This document shows positions 32,625-41,254 of a stretch of DNA of 45,855 nt, in pieces; the first letter of the stretch is position 1, and every line of letters starts with the position of its first letter. Position numbers and translations under genes: made by a program. Source of the stretch: Minwuia sp. (GTDB taxonomy: Bacteria > Pseudomonadota > Alphaproteobacteria > Minwuiales > Minwuiaceae); NCBI GenBank assembly GCA_029213165.1, contig JARGNO010000008.1, positions 57,107-102,961 of the forward strand, read 5' to 3'. The notes beneath the pieces are model-generated. The model worked only from the letters and a program-made list of their open reading frames with translations, was not told the DNA's origin and ran no database searches.

Positions 32625-33668
32625 TTGACCACCTTGTCATTCCAGAACGTCAGTCACCGGTTCGGGGACTTCCAGGCCGTGGACTCGCTTTCGCTGGAAA
32701 TGGCGGAGGGGGAGATTGTCTGCCTGCTTGGCCCGTCCGGCTGTGGCAAGACCACCAGCCTGCGTCTGGCAGCCGGGCTGGAGACCCTGCAGGAAGGCAG
32801 GATCGTGATCGACGGACAGGTGGTGGCGGAGGCCGGTTTCAGCGCACCGCCCGAAACCCGCCGCATCGGCATGGTGTTTCAGGACTATGCCCTGTTCCCG
32901 CACCTGAGTGTTGCCGGCAACGTCGGCTTTGGCCTGCCCGCCACGTCGCGAAACGAACGGGTCGGGGAAGTGCTGACCCGCGTCGGGTTGCAGGATCGCG
33001 CCGACGTCTTCCCGCACCAGTTGTCAGGCGGCGAGCAGCAGCGTGTGGCGCTGGCCCGTGCACTGGCACCGGCACCACGTCTGATGCTGATGGACGAACC
33101 CTTCGCCAACCTGGATGTGACTCTGCGCAATGCGGTGCGTGACGATACGCTGGCCTTGCTGAAACGCCTGGGCGCGACAGTCATGCTGGTGACCCATGAC
33201 CCGGAAGAGGCCATGCGCATGGCAGACCGGATCGCAGTCATGCGGGCGGGCAAGCTGGTGCAGTTCGGTCCGGCGGCAGATGTCTACCTGAAGCCGGTGA
33301 ACCGCTTCATGGCGACGTTCTTCGGTGCGGCGAACGATATCCCGGCGATGGCGGAGGGGGATCGGATCACCACCGCCTTTGGCACGCTGCCCCAACCGGA
33401 AGGCATGCGCTCCGGACCTGTCGAGATGCTGGTCAGGCCGGAAGGTGTCATGCTGGGCGGGCAGGGTGGCGAAGCCCTGTCGGCGGAGATGACGGTGGCC
33501 GACATCCGGCTGATCGGCCCCTATTGGCGGGTGCAGCTGACTGGCACCGGTCTGCCCACGTTGCGGGCGCGAACGATCAATCGCCCGCCGCCGCCAGGTG
33601 AGACGGTTCGCATCGCATTCGATCCCGAGCGCGTAATCCTTTTCCCATCTGGTACGGATGGCCTATAA
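32625..33668 (+). CDS. ABC transporter ATP-binding protein (FbpC/PotA-like)
   Basis: A 347-residue ATPase of the ferric/thiosulfate/polyamine importer class. Walker A GPSGCGKT (36-43), Q-loop FQDYALFPHLSV (86-97), signature LSGGEQQR (133-140), Walker B LMLMDEP (153-159) and the switch His in LVTHDPEEAMRMADR are intact. A TOBE-like regulatory domain follows (MLVRPEGVML near 267 and beyond). The start is TTG at 32625 with GGAG five bases upstream; the longer frame from 32481 would overlap the leuA promoter and leader and is rejected. No permease or binding-protein gene is adjacent, so it is an orphan subunit whose partners must be elsewhere. Confidence 0.88.
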   Translation: MTTLSFQNVSHRFGDFQAVDSLSLEMAEGEIVCLLGPSGCGKTTSLRLAAGLETLQEGRIVIDGQVVAEAGFSAPPETRRIGMVFQDYALFPHLSVAGNVGFGLPATSRNERVGEVLTRVGLQDRADVFPHQLSGGEQQRVALARALAPAPRLMLMDEPFANLDVTLRNAVRDDTLALLKRLGATVMLVTHDPEEAMRMADRIAVMRAGKLVQFGPAADVYLKPVNRFMATFFGAANDIPAMAEGDRITTAFGTLPQPEGMRSGPVEMLVRPEGVMLGGQGGEALSAEMTVADIRLIGPYWRVQLTGTGLPTLRARTINRPPPPGETVRIAFDPERVILFPSGTDGL

Positions 33669-33741
33669 GGACCACATGACAGGTTCCCCGGTCGCGCGGC
33701 GGGCGGGGGCAACAGAAAACTGATTTATGGGAGTTTCCCCT

Positions 33742-33954
33742 ATGGGTTCATTCAGCATCTGGCACTGGGTCATCGTGCTGGCGGTCGTGCTGATCCTCTT
33801 CGGCGGCGGCGGCAAGATCTCTCGACTGGCCGGTGATCTGGCAGGCGGCATCAAGAGCTTTCGCAAGGGCATGAAGGATGAGGATGCCCCGGACGGCGGT
33901 GAGCAGCAGCATGCAAAGGTTTCCGAGGAAAAGGACAAGGCCGCACAGGGCTGA
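33742..33954 (+). CDS. tatA: Twin-arginine translocase subunit TatA
   Basis: A 70-residue single-span protein that oligomerises to form the Tat export path for folded proteins. The N-terminal helix [26 protein letters not shown] leads through the FGGGK hinge into an amphipathic helix ([16 protein letters not shown]) and a polar acidic tail, exactly the TatA layout. GGGAG eight bases before 33742 fixes the start; an in-frame ATG 15 bases earlier lacks a ribosome site and would consume that sequence. First gene of tatABC. Confidence 0.95.
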   Translation: MGSFSIWHWVIVLAVVLILFGGGGKISRLAGDLAGGIKSFRKGMKDEDAPDGGEQQHAKVSEEKDKAAQG

Positions 33955-34001
33955 TCCCGCACCTGGTCCCGCGACCCTGAACAGACGGCTGGGCAGCACA
34001 C

Positions 34002-34472
34002 ATGCTTGATCTCGGTTGGACGGAACTGCTGGTCATCGGCATTCTGACCATCCTCATCTTTGGTCCGAAGGAATTGCCGGTTGTCTTCCGCACGGTCACG
34101 CAGTGGCTCGGGAAGGCCCGTTCGGTTGCGCGCGAATTCCAGCGCACGGTGGACGACATGGCGCGCGAAACGGAACTCGACGAGATCCGGAAGGCGGCCA
34201 AGAACGCTGCTTCCGACATGAACACCATGGTCGACCCGACGGGCAGCATGGAAGGCCTGTTCGACGATCCGGACACGCAGAAATCGAAATCGAAATCCCA
34301 GCCCCAGTCGATGCCCCATACTCCCCGCCCGGAAACGGTCCGCAATCCGTCGGACGGGAATGATGGCCCGGCCGCATCGCAGGCACCTGCAGCACCAGCC
34401 AGCGCACCAGCCCCTGCGGAGCCGGAGAGTGGTTCCACGACCCCTGAGCAGAACAAGGGCGGACAGGCTTGA
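34002..34472 (+). CDS. tatB: Twin-arginine translocase subunit TatB
   Basis: A 156-residue Tat receptor-complex subunit. MLDLGWTELLVIGILTILIFGPKELP is the typical TatB span and hinge (FGPKELP), followed by a long amphipathic helix (VTQWLGKARSVAREFQRTVDDM) and a flexible Pro/Ala/Ser-rich tail. With TatC it recognises twin-arginine signal peptides. It lies 47 bases after tatA and its stop overlaps the tatC start (TGATG), so coupling is likely. Confidence 0.96.
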   Translation: MLDLGWTELLVIGILTILIFGPKELPVVFRTVTQWLGKARSVAREFQRTVDDMARETELDEIRKAAKNAASDMNTMVDPTGSMEGLFDDPDTQKSKSKSQPQSMPHTPRPETVRNPSDGNDGPAASQAPAAPASAPAPAEPESGSTTPEQNKGGQA

Positions 34473-35308
34473 TGTCGGAGAGCGCCAAGATTGGTGGGCC
34501 GGAGGATGACATTCTCGACGATGATGATCCGGAGGCTGGCAAGCAGCCACTGCTGCAGCATCTGATCGAGCTTCGCAATCGCCTGCTCTATTCGGTGGCG
34601 GCAATCTTCGTGGCGTTCGTCTTCTGCTTCATCTTCGCGGAGGACATCTACGCGGTGCTGATGCGCCCGCTGGTGGATGTGCTGGGGGAAGATTCGGGTC
34701 GGCGGATGATCTTCACCGCGCTGCACGAGGCCTTCTTCACCTACATCAAGGTGGCATTCTGGGCGGCATTCATCCTGGCGTTCCCGATCATCGCCTCGCA
34801 GATCTACATGTTCGTGGCACCGGGCCTCTACGACAATGAGAAGGGCGCCTTCCTGCCGTTTCTGGTGGCGACCCCGATCCTGTTCATCATTGGCGGCAGC
34901 ATGGTCTATTTCCTGGTCATGCCGCTGGCCTGGGAATTCTTCCTCTCGTTCGAGGCACCCGGTGCACAGGGCGAACTGGCAATCCAGCTTGAACCGAAGG
35001 TGAACGAATACCTCAGTCTGGTGATGAAGCTGATCTTCGCCTTTGGACTCTGCTTCCAGTTGCCGGTGCTGCTGACCCTGCTTGCCAAGGTCGGACTTGC
35101 GTCATCCAGCGGGCTCAGGGCCAAGCGCAAATACGCGATCGTTGGTGTCTTCGTGGTGGCCGCCATCGTGACGCCGCCGGACCCGATCAGCCAGCTCACC
35201 CTGGCGATCCCGATCATCGTGCTCTACGAAATCTCGATCTTCTGCGCCATCTACGTCGAGAAGAAGCGCCGCGAGAAGGAAGCCGCGCTGGACGCCGAAC
35301 AGGCCTGA
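34472..35308 (+). CDS. tatC: Twin-arginine translocase subunit TatC
   Basis: A 278-residue six-span inner-membrane protein, the core of the Tat receptor. The family entry LLQHLIELRNRLLYSV is preceded by an acidic N-terminal extension (GGPEDDILDDDDPEAG). FTALHEAFFTYIKVAFWAAF and the first periplasmic Pro-rich region are conserved, as is FVVAAIVTPPDPISQLTLAIP near the end. The ATG at 34472 overlaps the tatB stop; the TTG codon three bases earlier is not needed. Last gene of the operon, converging on the HPt gene. Confidence 0.97.
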   Translation: MSESAKIGGPEDDILDDDDPEAGKQPLLQHLIELRNRLLYSVAAIFVAFVFCFIFAEDIYAVLMRPLVDVLGEDSGRRMIFTALHEAFFTYIKVAFWAAFILAFPIIASQIYMFVAPGLYDNEKGAFLPFLVATPILFIIGGSMVYFLVMPLAWEFFLSFEAPGAQGELAIQLEPKVNEYLSLVMKLIFAFGLCFQLPVLLTLLAKVGLASSSGLRAKRKYAIVGVFVVAAIVTPPDPISQLTLAIPIIVLYEISIFCAIYVEKKRREKEAALDAEQA

Positions 35309-35317
35309 TGGGGAAGA

Positions 35318-35336
35318 CTCCCGCAAGCGGCGGGGG
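35318..35336. terminator. Terminator-like hairpin between tatC and the HPt gene
   Basis: CTCCCGC and GCGGGGG pair (seven base pairs, one G-T) over the loop AAGCG in the 48-bp convergent gap. It could serve either strand; no T-run follows. Confidence 0.4.
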
Positions 35337-35356
35337 GTGCCGGAGGGCAGGGCCGA

Positions 35357-35902
35357 TTACAGACTGTCCCTGAATTTCTGCTTCTTGATCAGGACATGCA
35401 GGCTGCGCACGATTTCCTGACCGGTCGGGTCATCACTGCCCTTCACGTCGAAGCGCAGGATCGCGTGCAGGGCCTCGGTATGGGCCATCAGCACCGGAGC
35501 ATCGTCCAGCGACAATTCATTCTGATTGTCGAGAAAATTGCAGAGGCTGTCGGCAACGGAAGTCAGCAGGGTGTAGCCAAAGGTGCTGCCCTGACCCTTC
35601 ACATTGTGGGAGATGTCATAGATCTTCTCGCGCTTGTCCGCTATCTCGTGCGTGCCTGCGCTGCATTCGTTGAGGATGACACGAAGCTCGACCACATCCT
35701 CCATTGCCCAGGTACGGAAGTCTCCAGCCATCTCCTCGATGGCCTTTTCCGCCTCCCTGATGCGCGCGGGATCGACCCTTTCGCCGGGGCCGGTCTTGGC
35801 ACGCAGCGTATTCGGCACATGTATGATCTGGTGTTCGCCCGCAACGAGCTCACCCATCGGATCGGCATCATCCAGATCAGTGTCGAGTAGGGAAACCGTC
35901 AT
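35357..35902 (-). CDS. HPt (histidine phosphotransfer) domain protein
   Basis: A 181-residue soluble protein. The C-terminal two thirds form a helical HPt domain with the phosphorylatable His99 in the motif ISHNVKGQGSTFGYTLL, the H-x-x-K-G pattern followed by Gly-rich and Phe/Leu residues that defines such domains. HPt proteins relay phosphate between hybrid kinases and response regulators. The N-terminal 45 residues are acidic and probably disordered. No kinase or receiver gene is nearby, so its partners lie elsewhere. It is divergent from the GH114 gene and convergent with tatC. Confidence 0.82.
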   Translation of the reverse strand: MTVSLLDTDLDDADPMGELVAGEHQIIHVPNTLRAKTGPGERVDPARIREAEKAIEEMAGDFRTWAMEDVVELRVILNECSAGTHEIADKREKIYDISHNVKGQGSTFGYTLLTSVADSLCNFLDNQNELSLDDAPVLMAHTEALHAILRFDVKGSDDPTGQEIVRSLHVLIKKQKFRDSL

Positions 35903-36012
35903 CTTCTGCTCCGGCAGCGGGTTTTCGGGTTGGCACTTGCAGACCTTCTTAACCGTCGCCTGGTAAAGATTGTCATAATGGAAAACGGCAAGGTTGCTGG
36001 AGGAGAGGCGGC

Positions 36013-36951
36013 ATGTACTGGTTGCGGACGAGGCTGCCTCTTATGGTGCTCGCGATGGGAATGGTAATGGCAAGTGGTACCGCGCGGGCTGACCTTTCGG
36101 GAGTGCGCCATTTCACCTATTGGCTGGCCAATCCCGGTCCGGCCCTGATAGCGGCCAGTGGTTTCGACATGGCCGTGGTCGATTATTCCCGCGACGGATC
36201 AGGCGCCGAGGCTTTCAGCCGTGACGACATTGCCCTGATGCAGCAGAAACCCGATGGCGAACGCCGGATCGTGCTGTCGTATCTGTCGGTAGGGGAGGCG
36301 GAGGATTACCGCTACTACTGGAAGCCGGAGTGGTCCAGCAAGGCACCTTCATGGCTGGAGGCGGTGAACCCTGACTGGCCGGGCAACTTCAAGGTCCGCT
36401 ACTGGGATCCCAACTGGAAACGGATCATCTTCGGCAGCCCGGACGCATATCTGGACCGGATCATCGCCGCCGGATTCGATGGGGTCTACCTCGATATCAT
36501 CGACGCCTACTGGTACTTTCAGGAGAAGGGGCGAAAGACCGCTGCAAAGGAAATGACGGATTTCGTCATGGAACTGGCCGCCTATGCCCGCAGGAAGGTG
36601 CCTGGCTTCCGCATCGTGCCGCAGAACGCCGAAGACCTGATGGTCGATCCCGCATATCTGGCCATGGTCGATGGTCTGGGGAAGGAAGACGCCTTCTTCG
36701 GCTGGGACGGCGATGGCGTGCCGAATGCCGATGAGTCCACCGCCTGGATCATGCAGCATCTCAAACTGATCACGGATGCTGGCAAGCCTGTCTTCCTGAT
36801 CGAATATCCGTCCGATCCGGAACGTATTCGGGAAGCCTACCGGAAAGGCCGGGACGCGGGCCTGATTCCCTATTCCACGGTCAGGGCACTTGACCGCATG
36901 GTGGTCAATCCCGGGTTTGATCCGCAGGTGCCGGGTCTGTTGCAGCGTTAG
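36013..36951 (+). CDS. Secreted GH114-type glycoside hydrolase (endo-alpha-1,4-polygalactosaminidase-like)
   Basis: A 312-residue exported TIM-barrel protein of the GH114/TM1410 type. The signal peptide spans residues 1-26 with cleavage at ARA-D. Barrel motifs and acidic residues expected near the active site: VVDYSRDG (Asp57), LSYLSVGEAEDYRYYW (Glu95), RYWDPNW, FDGVYLDIIDAYWYF (Asp161, Asp164) and VPQNAEDL. GH114 enzymes cut galactosaminogalactan-type polymers, and the hydrolase domain of PelA is a distant relative. A link to the pel operon in this window is therefore worth testing, although the gene lies 16 kb away beside lipid A genes. A strong GGAGGAGAGG precedes the ATG. Its 3' end overlaps lpxK by 47 bases on the opposite strand. 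Confidence 0.87.
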   Translation: MYWLRTRLPLMVLAMGMVMASGTARADLSGVRHFTYWLANPGPALIAASGFDMAVVDYSRDGSGAEAFSRDDIALMQQKPDGERRIVLSYLSVGEAEDYRYYWKPEWSSKAPSWLEAVNPDWPGNFKVRYWDPNWKRIIFGSPDAYLDRIIAAGFDGVYLDIIDAYWYFQEKGRKTAAKEMTDFVMELAAYARRKVPGFRIVPQNAEDLMVDPAYLAMVDGLGKEDAFFGWDGDGVPNADESTAWIMQHLKLITDAGKPVFLIEYPSDPERIREAYRKGRDAGLIPYSTVRALDRMVVNPGFDPQVPGLLQR

Positions 36952-37927
36952 CCGCTCCTGATACAGCTTCCAGCAGACCATCCAGCAGATCAGGCCGCTG
37001 AAACTCCAGATGGATATCCACAACCCTGAAGAGGTCCCGCGCCTCCGGGGGCAGGCGGACATGATCCTTGGCCGTGGTGACGGCAACGGCATCAAGGCTG
37101 CGGGCGCGATCCACGGCGCGCAGGATGTCGTCACCCGAGAAGACATGGTGATCCGGGTGGGCCAGCAGGTCCATCACCTGCGCCCGCATCTCCTGCAGGG
37201 TCTCGGCGAACTTTTCCGGTCGGCCAATGCCGGTCATGGCAACCACCCTCTGCCCTGAAAGGTCCATGGCGGTCCTGTCCGGGACGATATGGGCCTTCAG
37301 GACAGGCAGGCTGGTGCGCGTGATGGCGTCAGGAACCATCCCATTGCCGATGGCGATCACAGCATTGGCACGTGCCAGCCCTTCCGCAGCCGGTTCCCGC
37401 AGCGGGCCTGCCGGGATCACGCGCCCGTTGCCAAGGCCGAAACCCAGATCCACCACGATGATGGAAAGGTCCCTGGCAAGCGTGGGGTTCTGATGCCCGT
37501 CGTCCATCAGGATCAGGTCCGCACCTTCCGCCGCCAGTTTCGCCCCGGCAACCCGGTCCGCAGCTATGAAGGTCGGTGCAACGCGCGCATGCAGCAGCGC
37601 CTCGTCACCCACATCCGCGACACCGTGCCGGGCCGGATCGACCCGATGCGCACCACGGGAGGAAAGACTGCCGCCATGCCCGCGCAGCAGGATATGGACC
37701 GTCTTGCCACGCGTCTGGAACCAGTCTGCCAGTGCAGCAACGGTAGGTGTCTTGCCCGCACCACCAGCCGTCAGGTTGCCGACACAGATGACCGGAACGG
37801 CTGCGTGCCAGGCATTTGCCCTGCGTCGACGCAGGCGGGTTGCCGCTGACCAGAACCAGCTTGCCGGGGTCAGAACCGCTGCCATTGCGGACCGACGTCC
37901 ACCACGCCAGAACGCCGGGGGCCGCAT
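36905..37927 (-). CDS. lpxK: Tetraacyldisaccharide 4'-kinase
   Basis: Inner-membrane-associated kinase that adds the 4'-phosphate to the lipid A disaccharide. The 340 residues contain an N-terminal hydrophobic/basic segment, the Walker A motif GNLTAGGAGKTPT (50-62), the acidic MDDGHQN (141-147) and VVDLGFGLGNGRVIPAGPLREP, a strong LpxK signature. The start overlaps the waaA stop (TGATG) in the order msbA-waaA-lpxK. The last 15 codons lie opposite the end of the GH114 gene, so both ends would form complementary RNA if co-expressed. Confidence 0.96.
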   Translation of the reverse strand: MRPPAFWRGGRRSAMAAVLTPASWFWSAATRLRRRRANAWHAAVPVICVGNLTAGGAGKTPTVAALADWFQTRGKTVHILLRGHGGSLSSRGAHRVDPARHGVADVGDEALLHARVAPTFIAADRVAGAKLAAEGADLILMDDGHQNPTLARDLSIIVVDLGFGLGNGRVIPAGPLREPAAEGLARANAVIAIGNGMVPDAITRTSLPVLKAHIVPDRTAMDLSGQRVVAMTGIGRPEKFAETLQEMRAQVMDLLAHPDHHVFSGDDILRAVDRARSLDAVAVTTAKDHVRLPPEARDLFRVVDIHLEFQRPDLLDGLLEAVSGAANAATDPAPADQTRD

Positions 37928-39201
37928 CAGGAAAGTTCCTGAGGCAGGTAAGGGGCGATCTCTGCCAGCACCCGCGGCAGGACACCGTCATGCGCAGCAG
38001 TTGCCTCAAGGCAGCGCAAACGGGCTTCAGCAAGCTCTTCGGGTGTTGTCAGCAACCGTTTGATCGTTCCTGGCAACATGGTCGCGCCATCGACCCGGAT
38101 CATGGCCCCGGCGTCCTGCATCTCCTCCGCAACTGCCCGGAAATTCTCCATGGATGGGCCGCACAGGGGAACGACACCCAGACGTGCCGCCTCCAGCAGG
38201 TTCTGGCCACCGTGCGGGATGAAGGAACCGCCAATCACGGCAAGCGGCGCCAGCCGGTAGAACAGTCCCAGTTCCCCCATCGTGTCCGCGAAATGGACGC
38301 TGCATTCCGCGTCAGGGTCTTCGCCACGGCTGCGAAAGGTCACGGCCATCCCCTGACTGGTGAAGGCCCTGGCCATTTCGGCGGCGCGTGCGGGGTGACG
38401 CGGAACCGCGATCAGCAGCGCCCCCGCATGGCCCTGCAACAGGTGCCGGTGTGCGTCCGCCAGCGCCTGCTCCTCACCCGGATGCACACTTGCCGCCAAC
38501 CAGACGGGCCGGTCACCGATGCAGCACTGCAGGCGCGCCAGTTCGGCATCATCCACCGTCAGGGCCACTGCTGCGTGCTTCAGGTTGCCTGCCTCCACAA
38601 CATTCCCGGCACCGAGTGCCCTGAAACGTTCCGAATGCTCTGCCGATTGCGTCAGGATCAGGGCAAACCGGCGCAGCAGGGCGCTGATCACCGGGCGCGC
38701 CAGCTTCCAGCGTCCAAAGGATCGTGCGGACATGCGCCCGTTCAGCAGGATGAGTGGCTTGCCGGTCTCATCCATGGCGCGGATCAGGCCGGGCCAGAGC
38801 TCGCTTTCCACCCAGAAGGCTGCATCCGGGCGCCAGTGCGCAATGAAGCGTGCGGTTGCGGCCGGCAGGTCCAGCGGCACGAACTGGTGGAACGCGCCAT
38901 CGGGCAGGCGGTCCTGCAACAGGTTGGCCGAGCTGACGGTCCCTGTGGTCACCAGAATGGAAATGTCAGGCCGCTCCGCCCGCAGCCGGGCGATCAGCGC
39001 GAGCACGGACTGGGCCTCCCCCACACTCGCACCATGGATCCAGATCAATGGTCCAGCGGGACGCGCCAGTCCGGGATGACCCAGCCGCTCACCGGTACGG
39101 GCGGGGTCTTCCTTGCCGTGTTTCAGACGATGCCGCAGCAGGGTGGGCGCGAGTGGCGCAAGCAGTGCGCCGACCCCGCCATAGACAGCCTGGCCAACCA
39201 A
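37927..39201 (-). CDS. waaA: 3-deoxy-D-manno-octulosonic acid transferase (Kdo transferase)
   Basis: GT-B membrane-bound enzyme that attaches Kdo to lipid A precursor. From the TTG at 39201 it is 424 residues, the usual length. Seen: an N-terminal anchor (YGGVGALLAPLAPTLLRHRLKHGKED with the catalytic region RTGERLG), IWIHGASVGE, VESELWPGLI and GGSFIPHGGQNLLEAARLGVVPLCGP near the C-terminus. The TTG is four bases after the msbA stop and has only GAGAG-like sequence upstream; in-frame ATGs further left (such as 39267) would overlap msbA and add a basic stretch foreign to the family. It is coupled to lpxK downstream. Confidence 0.94.
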   Translation of the reverse strand: MVGQAVYGGVGALLAPLAPTLLRHRLKHGKEDPARTGERLGHPGLARPAGPLIWIHGASVGEAQSVLALIARLRAERPDISILVTTGTVSSANLLQDRLPDGAFHQFVPLDLPAATARFIAHWRPDAAFWVESELWPGLIRAMDETGKPLILLNGRMSARSFGRWKLARPVISALLRRFALILTQSAEHSERFRALGAGNVVEAGNLKHAAVALTVDDAELARLQCCIGDRPVWLAASVHPGEEQALADAHRHLLQGHAGALLIAVPRHPARAAEMARAFTSQGMAVTFRSRGEDPDAECSVHFADTMGELGLFYRLAPLAVIGGSFIPHGGQNLLEAARLGVVPLCGPSMENFRAVAEEMQDAGAMIRVDGATMLPGTIKRLLTTPEELAEARLRCLEATAAHDGVLPRVLAEIAPYLPQELS

Positions 39202-39205
39202 GCTC

Positions 39206-41098
39206 TCAGTCCGCGCCGACAGCCGCCGCCCCGGCGGGTGCAGGCATCTCGCCCGTGCTGTCAGCATAGAGTTCGGCATAGCGGCCGCCACGGGCAAGCA
39301 ACTCACCATGGGTGCCACTTTCGGCAACCTGACCGTCCTCGATCACATAGATCCTGTCGGCGTTGACGACGGTGGTCAGGCGGTGGGCGACCATGATGGT
39401 GGAACGCCCCTTCGCCAGGCGGGCGAGCGCGGCCTGTACCTTGCGCTCCGATTCCGTGTCGAGGGCAGAGGTGGCTTCGTCCAGCAGCAGGATCGGCGCG
39501 TCCCGCAACATGGCGCGGGCAATGGCGATACGCTGGCGTTGCCCGCCACTCAACCGGAACCCGGCCGCCCCGACGACCGTTTCATAGCCCTGCGGCAGGT
39601 TCCGGATGAAGCCATGCGCATTGGCGGCAATCGCGGCCGCCTCGATCTGTTCGGATGTCGCCTCGGGTCTGCCATAGGCGATGTTGGCGCGAATCGTGTC
39701 ATCGAACAGGGCGGTGTCCTGCCCGACAAATCCCATCGCGGCGCGCAGGCTGGCAGTGCTGACCTGATCCACCGCCTGGCCGTCAATCTCCACGGCGCCG
39801 GAACTGGCGTCATAGAAGCGGGCGGTCAGGTTCAGGATCGTCGACTTGCCGCCACCGGATCCACCGACCAGGGCAATGGTTTCACCCGGCTGGCAATTCA
39901 GGCTGACACCACGCAGCGCCGCAGTGCCGTCGGGATAGGCGAAATGCACATCGCGGAAACGCACCTCTCCGCGGTCCACCTTCAGTTCCCGGCCATTGGA
40001 CCGGTCCTCGATCTCCGGCAGGCCGTCAATGGACTGGAACAGCCGGTCTGCAGCGGCGAGGCCCGACTGCAGGGCTGCGGTCAGCTTGCCCAGGCGGCGG
40101 ATCGGCTGCGCCATCATCAGCAACGCGGTCAGAAAGGCGAAGAACTCCCCGGGCGTCATGTTGCCTGCAAGAACGCGATGACCGCCGAAATAGATGATCG
40201 CGGCAATCGCGATGCCGACGAAGACCTCGATCAGCGGCGTGATCAGGGACCGGGCGCGCAGGTTCTTGATGAACATGTTTTCCCGCGCGTCCATCACCTG
40301 TGAACCGCGCTCGACCTCATAGGCCTCCCGGCCATAGGCCTTCACCTGACGGACCCCCGACAGCGTGTCGTCGAGGAAGGAGGAGAGGGAACCGGAGGTC
40401 TGCTGTATGCCCTCCGACGATTTCCGCGACAGGCGTCCGATCCGCAGCATCGGCAGTGCGGTCGCGGGCAGGATCAGGGAGGCGATCAGCGCCATCTGCC
40501 AGTCCTTGGTGAACATCACCACGATCAGGAAGACGGCCGTCAGCATGTCCTTGCAGAGCGCGACCGTCGTTGTCGCCAGTGCTTCCCGCAACACCACGGT
40601 ATCTGTCAGGAACCGGCTGATGAACTCCCCCACCGTCTCCAGATGGAAAAAGCGCAGGTCAGCCCGGATCAGACGCCGGTAGAGATGTTTCTGAATATCG
40701 GTCACGACCCGGAATCCGACGGCCCGGATCGTGAAGTGCTGCAGGTAGGTGGAAACCGCCAGGACGCAGAAAATGGCGATCATGATCAACGGGATGATCA
40801 CCAGCTGGCTCTCGTCACCATTGATGAAGATATCGTCGATCACCGGCTCCAGCTGATGCACGATCAGCGCCGTGCAGCCAGCCACCAGGACAACCGCGAT
40901 GATTCCGATGATCAGTTCGGTCAGGTACTGTGTCACGTACTCGGACCAGATACGCCGTATCAGTACACCTGTTGATGCGCGCGGACGCTTGCCCGGCGTC
41001 TGCGGCGCAGGTGGTGTGGGCGTCGCGTCATGCGCGTCACGGCTCTTGGTCTCGGTCAACGGAACGGGTTCCCTGAATTGTGTCGGGCGGCGAAACAT
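39206..41098 (-). CDS. msbA: MsbA-like ABC transporter (fused permease and ATPase)
   Basis: A 630-residue half-transporter, predicted to flip lipid A-core across the inner membrane. Six membrane segments (about residues 60-330) precede the nucleotide-binding domain: Walker A GGSGGGKST (412-420), LSGGQRQR (516-523), LLLDEATSALD (537-547) and MVAHRLTTV. The first 45 residues are Pro-rich and cytoplasmic. Position directly before waaA and lpxK supports lipid A export over other substrates. The start chosen is the ATG at 41098; the open frame runs 332 codons further but lies antisense to the reductase gene and is rejected. No strong ribosome site is visible. Confidence 0.9.
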   Translation of the reverse strand: MFRRPTQFREPVPLTETKSRDAHDATPTPPAPQTPGKRPRASTGVLIRRIWSEYVTQYLTELIIGIIAVVLVAGCTALIVHQLEPVIDDIFINGDESQLVIIPLIMIAIFCVLAVSTYLQHFTIRAVGFRVVTDIQKHLYRRLIRADLRFFHLETVGEFISRFLTDTVVLREALATTTVALCKDMLTAVFLIVVMFTKDWQMALIASLILPATALPMLRIGRLSRKSSEGIQQTSGSLSSFLDDTLSGVRQVKAYGREAYEVERGSQVMDARENMFIKNLRARSLITPLIEVFVGIAIAAIIYFGGHRVLAGNMTPGEFFAFLTALLMMAQPIRRLGKLTAALQSGLAAADRLFQSIDGLPEIEDRSNGRELKVDRGEVRFRDVHFAYPDGTAALRGVSLNCQPGETIALVGGSGGGKSTILNLTARFYDASSGAVEIDGQAVDQVSTASLRAAMGFVGQDTALFDDTIRANIAYGRPEATSEQIEAAAIAANAHGFIRNLPQGYETVVGAAGFRLSGGQRQRIAIARAMLRDAPILLLDEATSALDTESERKVQAALARLAKGRSTIMVAHRLTTVVNADRIYVIEDGQVAESGTHGELLARGGRYAELYADSTGEMPAPAGAAAVGAD

Positions 41099-41254
41099 AG
41101 CAGCATCAACCGCAGTCGTCCGCCCCACCATCGCGGCGACTGATCGCACCCGATGCGGCGGGTTCCACTTGGGCGCTGCCTTGGGTATGTACAAGAGGCC
41201 GGTCGTGCAAGTCATGTGGCTGCATGGCGCCCGCGCGACAAGGGATCGATGCGC

